Positions 1 through 7,644 of a DNA stretch of 64,000 nucleotides are shown piece by piece. The position numbers were made by a program, and so were the translations under genes. This DNA comes from JAVVTQ01 sp036653595 (GTDB taxonomy: Bacteria; Bacillota; Clostridia; Oscillospirales; Ruminococcaceae). The DNA lies in NCBI GenBank assembly GCA_036653595.1, contig JAVVTQ010000005.1:1-64000 (forward strand), read 5' to 3'. The notes below the pieces were generated by a model that saw only the letters and a list, made by a program, of their open reading frames with translations, had not been told where the DNA came from and made no database searches. Within the stretch, counting starts at the first letter, position 1. Each line of letters opens with the position of its first letter.

Positions 1-1
1 T

Positions 2-76
2 TGGAGCTTGTGGTCGGAATTGAACCGACGACCTGCTCATTACGAGTGAGCTGCTCTACCCCTGAGCCACACAAGC
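2..76 (-). tRNA. tRNA-Thr, anticodon CGU
   Basis: Read on the minus strand, the sequence folds into a full cloverleaf. The acceptor arm GCTTGTG pairs with CACAAGC, the D arm is GCTC/GAGC, and the anticodon stem GCTCA/TGAGC encloses the loop CTCGTAA with anticodon CGT. The T arm is GTCGG/CCGAC around TTCAATT. A discriminator U and an encoded CCA end complete the molecule. It decodes ACG threonine codons. It starts four bases after the expected transcription start of the promoter at 87-115, and further tRNAs may follow beyond the left edge. Confidence 0.96.
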
Positions 77-86
77 GACTTTAAAT

Positions 87-115
87 ATATTATATTCTTT
101 TGGGCGTTTAGTCAA
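87..115 (-). promoter_or_regulatory. Sigma A-type promoter of the tRNA-Thr gene
   Basis: On the minus strand, TTGACT (110-115) is followed by a 17-base spacer and TAATAT (87-92). An overlapping TATAAT lies at 89-94 with a 15-base spacer. The predicted start is only a few bases before the mature tRNA 5' end, as is usual for tRNA genes. Confidence 0.7.
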
Positions 116-200
116 GTTCAAAATTAAGAATAAGTGCACAAAGAATTTGAAATGACTTCATTTTTATGGATTTCAAAAGACAAAAATCATCATTATCGGC

Positions 201-229
201 TGTACTATGGCATTTAAATGTGTTATAAT
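201..229 (+). promoter_or_regulatory. Putative promoter of the SGNH hydrolase gene
   Basis: An extended -10 element, TGTTATAAT, ends at 229. The -35 hexamer 17 bases upstream (TGTACT) is weak. The spacing to the TTG start at 291 leaves a leader of about 55 bases carrying a strong ribosome binding site. Confidence 0.45.
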
Positions 230-290
230 AACAAACAATGAGCTTGGGACTCACAAAAGATTTTTGTTGGATTATTCCCGGAGGGTGTCT

Positions 291-1274
291 TTGAAAAAGA
301 TAAAAAATAACGGCGAAAACGGCAATGCTGTGTTCTTATATCCGCGCAAAATGTTAATTGCCATTTTCACTTTAGCTGGATTGCTGTGCATCATTCTCGC
401 GTTTTCGTTTATCATTTCGATGATAAAATCAAACAATTCGCATCTCCATTTTGGCGATCCCACGGCGGCAATTCCGCTTACAGAGAAAGAGCAGGTCGAT
501 GGTGGGGACAAGCTTCTCGGAACTGTCATTGAGGCGTCTGCCGCAGTCGGAGATGATTATTTTTCCGATGCGCTTTTTATCGGGGACTCTCTCACCGAGG
601 GCATCTCGCTTTACGATGTGTTTGCGGGCTATAACGCGATATCCAAAAGAGGCCTCAACCCGACGACAATTTTGACTGAGAAGTTCTATAAGGACGGCGA
701 TAAAGAGCTGACAATGCTCGAAGCCGTTATGAAAATCAACCCGCGCAAGCTGTATATTATGCTTGGAACAAACGGCATGAACTGGTCCTATGTAAACGTG
801 GACGAGCTCATCAAGGGCTACGACGAATTTGTAACGGCGCTTGTCGAGAATTTACCGGGATGCCAAATTATAATACAGGCAATTCCACCGACGACAGTCG
901 AAACCGCCACAAGTATAACCGGGTACAAAAAAGAAAATGTTGATTACTACAATGAGGGTCTAAAGAATATAGCTATGAAGAAGGGCCTGTATTTTCTCGA
1001 TGTCAATGCCGGAATAGCCGGCCCCGACGGATATTTGCCAGAGGAGATAGCGTCGCCAGACGGCATACATTTTCAGGCTTCCGGCTATGCTGTTTGGAAG
1101 AATTATCTTATGACTCACACGGTACAGGGAAATTCCTCGTTTTCCATGGGAGACGATGGACTAATACAGATTTTAAAGGTATCGTCAGTGAATGGGCCGA
1201 ATGCCGGAGCAGCTGAAGCACCGCCTCCCGCAGAGGCCGCGCCTCAAAATTCAAATTCCGAAAGTGCAACATAA
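291..1274 (+). CDS. Membrane-anchored SGNH/GDSL-family hydrolase
   Basis: The predicted product is 327 residues. I chose the TTG at 291 because GGAGGG sits six bases before it; an ATG at 207 has no binding site. A basic N-terminus is followed by one membrane segment (about residues 21-45), so the catalytic domain should face outwards. Block I is GDSLTEG with Ser100, the oxyanion region is LGTNG (about 159-162), and Asp257/His260 in SPDGIH complete the triad. The C-terminus is a low-complexity Ala/Pro tail. Families of this shape act as esterases or deacetylases on cell-wall polymers or polysaccharides; the substrate here is unknown. It is a single-gene unit with its own promoter and terminator. 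Confidence 0.8.
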   Translation: MKKIKNNGENGNAVFLYPRKMLIAIFTLAGLLCIILAFSFIISMIKSNNSHLHFGDPTAAIPLTEKEQVDGGDKLLGTVIEASAAVGDDYFSDALFIGDSLTEGISLYDVFAGYNAISKRGLNPTTILTEKFYKDGDKELTMLEAVMKINPRKLYIMLGTNGMNWSYVNVDELIKGYDEFVTALVENLPGCQIIIQAIPPTTVETATSITGYKKENVDYYNEGLKNIAMKKGLYFLDVNAGIAGPDGYLPEEIASPDGIHFQASGYAVWKNYLMTHTVQGNSSFSMGDDGLIQILKVSSVNGPNAGAAEAPPPAEAAPQNSNSESAT

Positions 1275-1330
1275 AAGCCTGCACCTTATTGATAGGTTGC
1301 TCAGCCCCGAAAAATTGACATTAAATAATA

Positions 1331-1373
1331 AACCTCCAGCCGCAGAGACAAATCTGCGATAGGAGGTTTTTTT
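1331..1373 (+). terminator. Intrinsic terminator after the SGNH hydrolase gene
   Basis: AACCTCC and GGAGGTT pair, a 3x3 internal loop follows, then CGCAGA pairs with TCTGCG around a short loop. Seven T residues follow. It lies about 55 bases after the stop codon. Confidence 0.85.
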
Positions 1374-1515
1374 ATGCGTGAGAAGCGGGGAAAGGGTCAA
1401 TGAGCGATGAAACAGAGGCAATATTCCCAAAGCCTGTTTTAATATCGTCCGACATCATTTAAAATGGAGCCTGACGGAGCCGGTCTAATTAAGCAAATGT
1501 CGAAAGAGTTTTTAT

Positions 1516-1728
1516 TTATAGGGCGAAGTCCTGAGGGTCATGCTTTGTCATTCCCTGAGGGCGCTTTGGTTTTCTGCGAATGGGTGAATATTTGAAGAAA
1601 CCGCATCGGAAATATGGGGACACAACGCCGTGCTTTTTACATAAAATCATCTTGTAGTCGAGTGAGTCCTTTCCATGAATGCAATACTCACAAGAAGGGA
1701 CGATATTTTTGCCGAACAGCTTTGACAT
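1516..1728 (-). CDS. Small four-cysteine conserved protein
   Basis: The product is 70 residues from the ATG at 1728, with GGTGAG about eight bases upstream; a GTG nine bases earlier is an alternative start. Cysteines sit at 13, 16, 30 and 42 (CEYC, ILC, FRC), and a basic Arg/Lys/Pro stretch follows near residues 49-57. The spacing suggests a small zinc- or metal-binding fold. Proteins of this general appearance are common in Clostridia and have no assigned function that I can name. It lies downstream of, and in the same direction as, the ylbJ-like gene across a short gap, so the two could be co-transcribed. Confidence 0.6.
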   Translation of the reverse strand: MSKLFGKNIVPSCEYCIHGKDSLDYKMILCKKHGVVSPYFRCGFFKYSPIRRKPKRPQGMTKHDPQDFAL

Positions 1729-1799
1729 ACTACTCACCGTCCATGTCTACGTAATGCGGAGATTCCGCTCTTAATATTTTACATTATACAACATACTTT

Positions 1800-2846
1800 T
1801 CAATATGGCAATCTCCGACCCGCGATGAGTATAACCGACATGAGAAGCATGAAAAAGCTCAAAAGAGGGGAAAAAGAAAACAGACAGGCAGTTTTGTCGG
1901 CGAGGGAAAAAAGCACCTGCTCAGAACTCGGCGCAAGAGAGAGAAGCAGCTTTAATATAAGCAGTGAAAGCGGAAGATGAAAAAGGCGCGACAGCAAAAA
2001 TGGTTTTATGCTGATTCCTTTTGTGCTAATCAGCGAGCGCACCTGCAAAATGACCGAAAGGCCGCATAGACTGACGCTTGCGCATGCGAAATAAAGGCCC
2101 AAATCTCCGCCAACCACATGAGCCCTTGAGCACCCTGTGGAGACTTCGAGAAGTGAAAAGACGAGCCACGCGACAGGAGAATCGGAGTTTTGAGAGAAAA
2201 GTAGCTCATCCATCACGCCTGACACGCATGAGAACAAGAGCACATAAGAGCAGATGGAGAGCATCGATTTAAGCGCAAAATCCAAGGAAGCGCCAAGCTC
2301 GGGAAAGCTTTGATTCTCCAGCCGGCGTTGAGTAACCGAGCTGCTTTTTATAAAGCAAAAATAGTTGAAGCTCACGATGATGATTGAGGCAAGCGTAAGG
2401 GAAACGAACAGGTAAAAACCGGAAGTTGCGCTTTTGAACAGACCCTGACCGATGCCCGAAATGAGAAAAGCCGGCCCTGCGTTTACGCACCCGCAAAGCA
2501 GCAGCGCAGATTGCTTTTTATCCAGAGCTTTTTGAGCACACATATCTCCGACGGCCTTTGCACCCGTCGGAAAGCCGCCGGCCAGCCCCATGAAAACCGC
2601 TGAGGCAAGCTTGAGCGAAGAATTGCTTTTGGCGGGGAGAGAATAGGACAGTAGCGCAAAGAGATAATCAGATGCAAACAAAAAAGGAAAAAGCGACGGG
2701 ATGAGAATTGTGTAGCACAGTCTTATCCCGCTTTTTATTCCCTCACCGCAGAGCGCGGGATAGAAGAGAAGAACAATAATAAAAGCAGCACAAAAAATCA
2801 CGGCGATGCGGCGAGGCAGAGAATTGAAGGAAAATGAACAAAACAT
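1800..2846 (-). CDS. ylbJ: Sporulation integral membrane protein YlbJ (SpoVV-like)
   Basis: This 348-residue polytopic protein has roughly eight to ten hydrophobic segments. Two family signatures are visible: GGFPTGAK near residues 90-97 and CGCVNAGPAFLISGIG near residues 118-133, typical of YlbJ and related Gate-domain proteins. In Bacillus subtilis the homologue (SpoVV) is a mother-cell outer-forespore-membrane protein needed to move dipicolinic acid towards the spore core. GGAG precedes the ATG with suitable spacing. It is transcribed away from yqfC, another sporulation gene, and a weak sigma E-like site can be read in the shared gap. Function is by homology only. Confidence 0.85.
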   Translation of the reverse strand: MFCSFSFNSLPRRIAVIFCAAFIIVLLFYPALCGEGIKSGIRLCYTILIPSLFPFLFASDYLFALLSYSLPAKSNSSLKLASAVFMGLAGGFPTGAKAVGDMCAQKALDKKQSALLLCGCVNAGPAFLISGIGQGLFKSATSGFYLFVSLTLASIIIVSFNYFCFIKSSSVTQRRLENQSFPELGASLDFALKSMLSICSYVLLFSCVSGVMDELLFSQNSDSPVAWLVFSLLEVSTGCSRAHVVGGDLGLYFACASVSLCGLSVILQVRSLISTKGISIKPFLLSRLFHLPLSLLILKLLLSLAPSSEQVLFSLADKTACLFSFSPLLSFFMLLMSVILIAGRRLPY

Positions 2847-2915
2847 AAGTTATCTCCAATTTGCGGCGTAAAACACAATGTTTACAAATATATATGTCAT
2901 GAGGCGGGTGAATAT

Positions 2916-3230
2916 ATGAGTATTAGGGGCAGGAAAATATACAAGAGAGCGGCAGAGGCTGTTGCCGAGGATCTCGATTTTCCGATAGACTCGCTGTTTG
3001 ACGAGCCTGTCATTCATCTGACAGGCAGGCAAAGAGTTGAATTTGAGTGCTGCAAAGGAATAACAAAGTATGATGACAGAATGATTTCCATCGACATGGG
3101 CGATTTTATAGCCTCCGTATATGGGCGGCAGCTTATTATGCAGACGCTTTCCCGCACGAATCTGGTAATCTGCGGAAATATCACATCCGTTTCCCTCGAT
3201 GGCAAGGAGAAAAAAGATGAGAATCCTTGA
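2916..3230 (+). CDS. yqfC: Sporulation protein YqfC (YabP/YqfC family)
   Basis: The 104-residue protein begins after the purine-rich site GAGGCGGGTG. It has the compact beta-rich YabP/YqfC shape, with the core pattern PxIxLxGxxRVxVE seen here as PVIHLTGRQRVEFE. In B. subtilis yqfC is a mother-cell, sigma E-controlled sporulation gene, and YabP homologues take part in cortex formation. The 3' end overlaps yqfD by 14 bases, so the two are probably translationally coupled. The pair standing directly before phoH matches the conserved Firmicute order. Confidence 0.88.
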   Translation: MSIRGRKIYKRAAEAVAEDLDFPIDSLFDEPVIHLTGRQRVEFECCKGITKYDDRMISIDMGDFIASVYGRQLIMQTLSRTNLVICGNITSVSLDGKEKKDENP

Positions 3231-4392
3231 CAAGATAATCAGGTACTGCAACGGTTATGTCAAAGCAAAGAGCATAGGCGGGAGGTTTGCCGATTTTCTA
3301 AACGATGCGCTGAAGGCGGGTCTCGGCATATCCGAAGTTATGCAAGAAGACGGCTCGGCTACATTCACCATCCCGACGGCACAGTATAAGCTGATTAGAA
3401 AGCCGAGTCGCAAAAACCAGTGCAGAATACGAATCACCTCAAAGCACGGGCTTCCTGTGCGCCTGAGACATATAAAATTTCCAACAGCCAAAATCGCGGG
3501 CATCGCAGTATTTTTGGCTGTGATATACCTGCTTGGAAAAACGGCTTTCGTCATAGAAATCGCCGGTACAGGCGTCATGTCGAGGCAAAGAGTGCTGGAC
3601 ACACTTTACCCATACGGTCTTTATGTCGGCTGTATTCGTTCCTCGCTTGATATAAAACAGCTGGAAAATGAAATGTTGATCAACAACGCTTCGCTTTCAT
3701 GGGCGACGATAAACTCGTCTTTCGGTGTTGTCAGAATTGAACTTAAAAGCAAGACCGACGAGCCGCATGATGACAAAATGCTGCGTGACACCAGGCTCGT
3801 TTCAGACAGCGATGCGCAAATCACTCGAATTGAAGTCACCGGTGGCACCGCTACCGTCACAATCGGACAGGTGGTAAAAGCCGGAGACGAGCTTGCCGTA
3901 CCTGTGGAGTTCGGCAAGAAGACGCAAACATCATGGGAGACAGGCCTAAGAGCAAAGGTTTATGGGAAAATACACATAAAAGAGACTGTTCATATAAAAA
4001 AAAGACACATCGTTCGAAGCGAAACAGGTGAATTTGCGCAAAAAAAGGCAATAGAGATTTTCAAAGCGGTGTTGCCACTGCCATTTATAACGCCAAAATA
4101 TGAGTACAGCGATGTTTTGGAGTATAAAAAGCCTATCTATATCTTCAACACAAGGTTGCCGATGAACATTGTTTATACCCGAATTTCAAAAATAAAGCAG
4201 TATGCCGTGCAGCTCAATATGAATGATGCCGAGCGAATACTGCACGACAGAATGGAGCAGCAAAAAAAGGAGAAGTTCGGCGAAAACGAGATACTTAGCA
4301 GCGATATAGCTTGCGAAGAAACAAATGAGGAGTTCATTTTCAGCGTAGATTATATAATGGAACGGCAAATTGGCACATATGTCGCGAATTAG
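3217..4392 (+). CDS. yqfD: Sporulation protein YqfD
   Basis: The 391-residue product starts at the ATG at 3217, which has AAGGAG seven bases upstream; an earlier in-frame ATG at 3199 lies inside yqfC and lacks a site. A soluble N-terminal part of about 90 residues is followed by one transmembrane segment near residues 90-112 (FPTAKIAGIAVFLAVIYLLG) and a large extracytoplasmic domain. This is the YqfD/stage IV sporulation-protein architecture. The family is mother-cell expressed and membrane-associated during engulfment and cortex stages, with unknown biochemistry. A short AT-rich gap with a possible promoter separates it from phoH. Confidence 0.9.
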   Translation: MRILDKIIRYCNGYVKAKSIGGRFADFLNDALKAGLGISEVMQEDGSATFTIPTAQYKLIRKPSRKNQCRIRITSKHGLPVRLRHIKFPTAKIAGIAVFLAVIYLLGKTAFVIEIAGTGVMSRQRVLDTLYPYGLYVGCIRSSLDIKQLENEMLINNASLSWATINSSFGVVRIELKSKTDEPHDDKMLRDTRLVSDSDAQITRIEVTGGTATVTIGQVVKAGDELAVPVEFGKKTQTSWETGLRAKVYGKIHIKETVHIKKRHIVRSETGEFAQKKAIEIFKAVLPLPFITPKYEYSDVLEYKKPIYIFNTRLPMNIVYTRISKIKQYAVQLNMNDAERILHDRMEQQKKEKFGENEILSSDIACEETNEEFIFSVDYIMERQIGTYVAN

Positions 4393-4413
4393 ATAAAAAA
4401 TTATAGAAAATTC

Positions 4414-4442
4414 TGTACAAATATGTTATTCTGATTTATAGT
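4414..4442 (+). promoter_or_regulatory. Putative promoter before phoH
   Basis: TGTACA, a 17-base spacer and TATAGT are read in the AT-rich gap between yqfD and phoH. The -35 matches the consensus at four of six positions. It would let the housekeeping genes phoH-ybeY be expressed outside sporulation. Confidence 0.45.
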
Positions 4443-4468
4443 AATACAGACGATAAAGGAATGGATAA

Positions 4469-5434
4469 ATGACATCGAGAGAAATCAATCTGAATTCGGA
4501 TGAATGCGCTAAGGTGTTTTTTGGAAATCTTGACGAAAATGTGAAAATCATCGAAAAAGAGATGGGAATCGAGATTGTCGGCAGGGGCACTCAAATTTCA
4601 TTTTCGGGCGATGAAAAGGCTGTGGAGACGGCCGTCGAGGCTGCTCTTGCCATGCTGACTTTTATTAAGGCAAACGGCTCATTGGAAGAGCAAACGGTGA
4701 GATACTGCCTCACGATGGCTGCGGAAGGTGAGACGGAAAGTCTGAAAAACCTTGACGGAGACTGCATCTTTGTCACAACAAAGGGAAAACCGATTAAGCC
4801 GAAAACTCTTGGTCAAAAGCACTATTTGGACGCGATAAACAAAAATTTCATTGTCTTTGGAGTGGGACCGGCCGGAACGGGAAAGACATATCTCGCGGTA
4901 GTCATGGCTGTGCGCGCGCTGAAAAATCATGAGGTCACGCGAATCATCCTGACTCGCCCCGCTGTCGAGGCGGGAGAAAAGCTGGGGTTTCTCCCGGGTG
5001 ACCTGCAAACAAAAATAGATCCCTATCTTCGCCCGCTTTACGATGCTCTTTTTGACACGCTCGGCCCGGAAAGCTTCCAAAAGCTTGTCGAAAAGGGTAT
5101 TATTGAGGTGGCGCCGCTCGCATACATGCGCGGAAGAACGCTGGACAGTTCTTTCATAATTCTCGATGAGGCGCAAAATACGACGCCCGAGCAGATGAAG
5201 ATGTTTTTGACGCGACTGGGAGCAGGCTCAAAAATGGTCGTAAACGGGGACGTGACGCAAATAGACCTCGGGATTTCGAAAAAATCGGGTCTAATAGAGG
5301 CAACGAGGATACTCAAGGGTATCGACGGCATAGAACAGGTAAAATTTACAGAAAAAGATGTGGTGCGTTTTCGGCTGGTGGCAGAGATAGTCAAAGCATA
5401 TGAAAAAGCGGCGCAAAAAAAGACAAGGAGCTAG
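4469..5434 (+). CDS. phoH: PhoH-family ATPase
   Basis: The 321-residue protein has an N-terminal KH-like segment followed by a P-loop domain with Walker A GPAGTGKT (residues 133-140) and Walker B FIILDEAQN (about 231-239). PhoH proteins are cytoplasmic ATPases related to the helicase domain of superfamily 1 enzymes. Their usual partnership with YbeY points to RNA handling or ribosome quality control, though the precise activity is unsettled. The ybeY start codon follows two bases after the phoH stop, so the two are almost certainly one transcript. Confidence 0.95.
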   Translation: MTSREINLNSDECAKVFFGNLDENVKIIEKEMGIEIVGRGTQISFSGDEKAVETAVEAALAMLTFIKANGSLEEQTVRYCLTMAAEGETESLKNLDGDCIFVTTKGKPIKPKTLGQKHYLDAINKNFIVFGVGPAGTGKTYLAVVMAVRALKNHEVTRIILTRPAVEAGEKLGFLPGDLQTKIDPYLRPLYDALFDTLGPESFQKLVEKGIIEVAPLAYMRGRTLDSSFIILDEAQNTTPEQMKMFLTRLGAGSKMVVNGDVTQIDLGISKKSGLIEATRILKGIDGIEQVKFTEKDVVRFRLVAEIVKAYEKAAQKKTRS

Positions 5435-5436
5435 AC

Positions 5437-5940
5437 ATGGCAAACAAGGTTTTAATTTCAAACAGACAGAATGCTGTAAAAATACCGTCCGGTACGCGTC
5501 TGCTTATCAGAAGATGCTGCAACGCGGTGCTTAAAAACGAAAACTTCAAATTTCCGGCGGAGATAAGCGTGTCCTTTGTCGATAATACGGAAATTAAAAA
5601 AATCAATTCCGAATACAGAGCCAAGGATGTTGAGACAGATGTGCTGTCTTTCCCGCTCTTTAACAAAGACGAGTTTAAGCTTGATGAGGGACAGTCAAGT
5701 GTGATGATTGGCGATGTCGTGATTTCGATAGAGAAGGCAGTCGAACAGGCAAATCTTTTCGGACACTCGTTGCAGCGCGAAATTGCTTTTCTGACAGTAC
5801 ATTCAATGCTCCATTTGCTCGGCTATCACCATGAAGAGGGTGGCCTGCAAGAGGTACACATGCGCGAGCGCGAAGAGCTTATCCTAAAGCAGCTGGGACT
5901 TCCGCGAGGTCTTAGCTACGTCACGGATTCAGAAGAATAA
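5437..5940 (+). CDS. ybeY: Endoribonuclease YbeY (rRNA maturation factor)
   Basis: The 167-residue protein has the zinc-binding motif HxxxHxxxxxH seen as His122, His126 and His132 in HSMLHLLGYHH. YbeY is a single-strand endoribonuclease involved in 16S rRNA 3' maturation and ribosome quality control. Many Firmicutes carry dgkA and cdd between ybeY and era; here they are missing and a strong hairpin stands in the gap instead. The length is normal for the family. Confidence 0.95.
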   Translation: MANKVLISNRQNAVKIPSGTRLLIRRCCNAVLKNENFKFPAEISVSFVDNTEIKKINSEYRAKDVETDVLSFPLFNKDEFKLDEGQSSVMIGDVVISIEKAVEQANLFGHSLQREIAFLTVHSMLHLLGYHHEEGGLQEVHMREREELILKQLGLPRGLSYVTDSEE

Positions 5941-5948
5941 CAAATACA

Positions 5949-5974
5949 AAAAGCTCCGCATAGGCGGAGCTTTT
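5949..5974 (+). terminator. Hairpin between ybeY and era
   Basis: An 11-base perfect stem, AAAAGCTCCGC/GCGGAGCTTTT, closes a four-base loop, with the T run being the 3' arm. It lies nine bases after the ybeY stop and 21 bases before the era start. It should end much of the phoH-ybeY transcript or stabilise its 3' end, although era has no obvious separate promoter in the remaining space. Confidence 0.75.
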
Positions 5975-5995
5975 CGATGACAAGGACGTGTTTTT

Positions 5996-6883
5996 GTGGA
6001 AGAAAAGACTTTATTCTGCGCGATTGTGGGCAAGCCCAACGCGGGTAAATCGACGTTGTTAAACAGGCTGGTCGGCGCAAAAATAGCGATAGTATCGTCA
6101 AAACCGCAGACGACGCGCAGCAGGATTATGGGTGTGGTGACGCGCGGACAAACACAGTTTGTCTATCTGGACACGCCCGGATTCCATTCACCGAAGACAA
6201 AGCTCGGAGAGCATATGGTGAAGTCCGTTCGCGAATGTGTTGCGGAGATAGACTGTGTTCTATTTCTGACATACCCAAAAGGAATGCTCGACGAGGATGA
6301 GATGGCATTGCTAAACGAGGCCGCCAAATCGCGCGCGCCGATAATACTTGTGATAAATAAAGCAGACACGCTTTCGAGCGCGTCCAAGGGTACCGCCATA
6401 AAAGAGGAGCTTTGCGGTCGCTTTGCATTTTCTGACAGTGTCATCATAAGCGCGCTCAACGGCGATGGCGTCGATGAGCTTGAACGAGTTATTTCAAAAT
6501 ATGCGCTGGACGGTCCACACATGTTTCCCGACGACACGCTGACAGATGTGCCGGAAAAGGTAATTGTGTCAGAGCTGATACGGGAAAAGCTGCTGTGCAA
6601 CCTGTTTGATGAGCTTCCCCATGGCTGCGCTGTGGCAATCGAGAGCTTCAAGGAGCGCGAGGGCAAGGATATAATAGACATAGAAGCGCAGATACTCTGC
6701 GAAAAAGACAGCCACAAGGGAATGATTATCGGCAAGGGCGGCGCGATGCTCAAAAAAATCGGCACAGAAGCGCGCATAGATATCGAGCAGTTTCTCGGAT
6801 GCCGCGTCAACCTCCAGTGCTGGGTAAAGGTGCGCGATGACTGGCGCAATAAGGAGAGCATAATCAAATCTCTCGGCTATTGA
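5996..6883 (+). CDS. era: GTPase Era
   Basis: The 295-residue protein starts at GTG with AAGGACG upstream. G-domain motifs are in order: G1 GKPNAGKST (12-20), switch II DTPGFH (about 59-64) and G4 NKAD (about 121-124). A C-terminal KH domain carries GMIIGKGG (about 242-249). Era binds the 3' end of 16S rRNA and monitors small-subunit assembly, fitting its neighbour YbeY, which acts on the same RNA end. It is followed after 15 bases by recO, the usual Firmicute order. Confidence 0.97.
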   Translation: MEEKTLFCAIVGKPNAGKSTLLNRLVGAKIAIVSSKPQTTRSRIMGVVTRGQTQFVYLDTPGFHSPKTKLGEHMVKSVRECVAEIDCVLFLTYPKGMLDEDEMALLNEAAKSRAPIILVINKADTLSSASKGTAIKEELCGRFAFSDSVIISALNGDGVDELERVISKYALDGPHMFPDDTLTDVPEKVIVSELIREKLLCNLFDELPHGCAVAIESFKEREGKDIIDIEAQILCEKDSHKGMIIGKGGAMLKKIGTEARIDIEQFLGCRVNLQCWVKVRDDWRNKESIIKSLGY

Positions 6884-6898
6884 TAAACGGAGAATACA

Positions 6899-7633
6899 AT
6901 GAAAGAAAACATGCAGGGACTTGTCATATGGGAGACAAAGACCGGCGAAACCGACCGTGTCATAACTATCCTGACAGAGCATGGTGTGATAACCGCCTAT
7001 GCGCGTTCCTCTCTGCGCCCGAATAATAAACTGACATCCTCCACGTCAATGCTGTCACTCTCTTATTTTGAGCTTTTTTCAGGTAAAGGCATGTACACTG
7101 TGGACGATGCACAGTCAAAGCTCAAATTTTCAAAGATATTCACCGATGTAAAGGGCTATGCTCTTGCCGTTTACTTCTGTGAGCTTCTCAGGCAGCTTGC
7201 GCCCATAAACGACAAGTCAGAGGAGTTTCTAGCTCTTGCGCTGAATTCACTTCACCTCATCAATGAGCAAAAAAAACCTCTTCTTTTGATTAAGAGCGTT
7301 TTCGAACTGAGACTTTTGTCATATTCCGGCTATATGCCGGATATAGTTGCATGCTCGGAATGCGGTGAATTCACAAAGGACGATGTCTATTTCGATTTTC
7401 GAAAATCAACAATAATGTGCAAAAAATGCGCAGCTAAGCTATCTGTCCGCTGCAATTGCAGCTCGGCTGTGCTTATGTCTATGCGCCACATCGTCTACTC
7501 GGAGCCGTCAAAAATATTTTCTTTTACGTTGTCAGAGACGCAGCTCGAACTGCTGACAAAGCTAAGTGAGAGATATGTCACAGAACAGATAGAAAAGGAA
7601 TTGCAGACACTTCGATTCTTTAAATCGCTGTAA
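6899..7633 (+). CDS. recO: DNA repair protein RecO
   Basis: The 244-residue protein starts at ATG with GGAG nearby. The N-terminal OB-fold region begins with the pattern GLVIWETKTGETDRVITILT. A helical core follows, then a zinc-binding segment with two Cys pairs, CSEC near residue 151 and CKKC near residue 176. RecO loads RecA onto SSB-covered DNA with RecR and anneals complementary strands. It lies 11 bases before mutS2, so a recombination/repair transcript era-recO-mutS2 is likely. Confidence 0.95.
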   Translation: MKENMQGLVIWETKTGETDRVITILTEHGVITAYARSSLRPNNKLTSSTSMLSLSYFELFSGKGMYTVDDAQSKLKFSKIFTDVKGYALAVYFCELLRQLAPINDKSEEFLALALNSLHLINEQKKPLLLIKSVFELRLLSYSGYMPDIVACSECGEFTKDDVYFDFRKSTIMCKKCAAKLSVRCNCSSAVLMSMRHIVYSEPSKIFSFTLSETQLELLTKLSERYVTEQIEKELQTLRFFKSL

Positions 7634-7644
7634 AGGTAAAACAA

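Noticed and set aside
1400..1462. 20-codon frame after the SGNH terminator
   Set aside because: The purine-rich stretch is too close to the ATG, the product has no motif, and short frames like this are expected by chance.
6163..6867. 234-residue frame antisense to era
   Set aside because: It mirrors a well-defined gene, has a Ser-rich composition typical of antisense shadows and no binding site.
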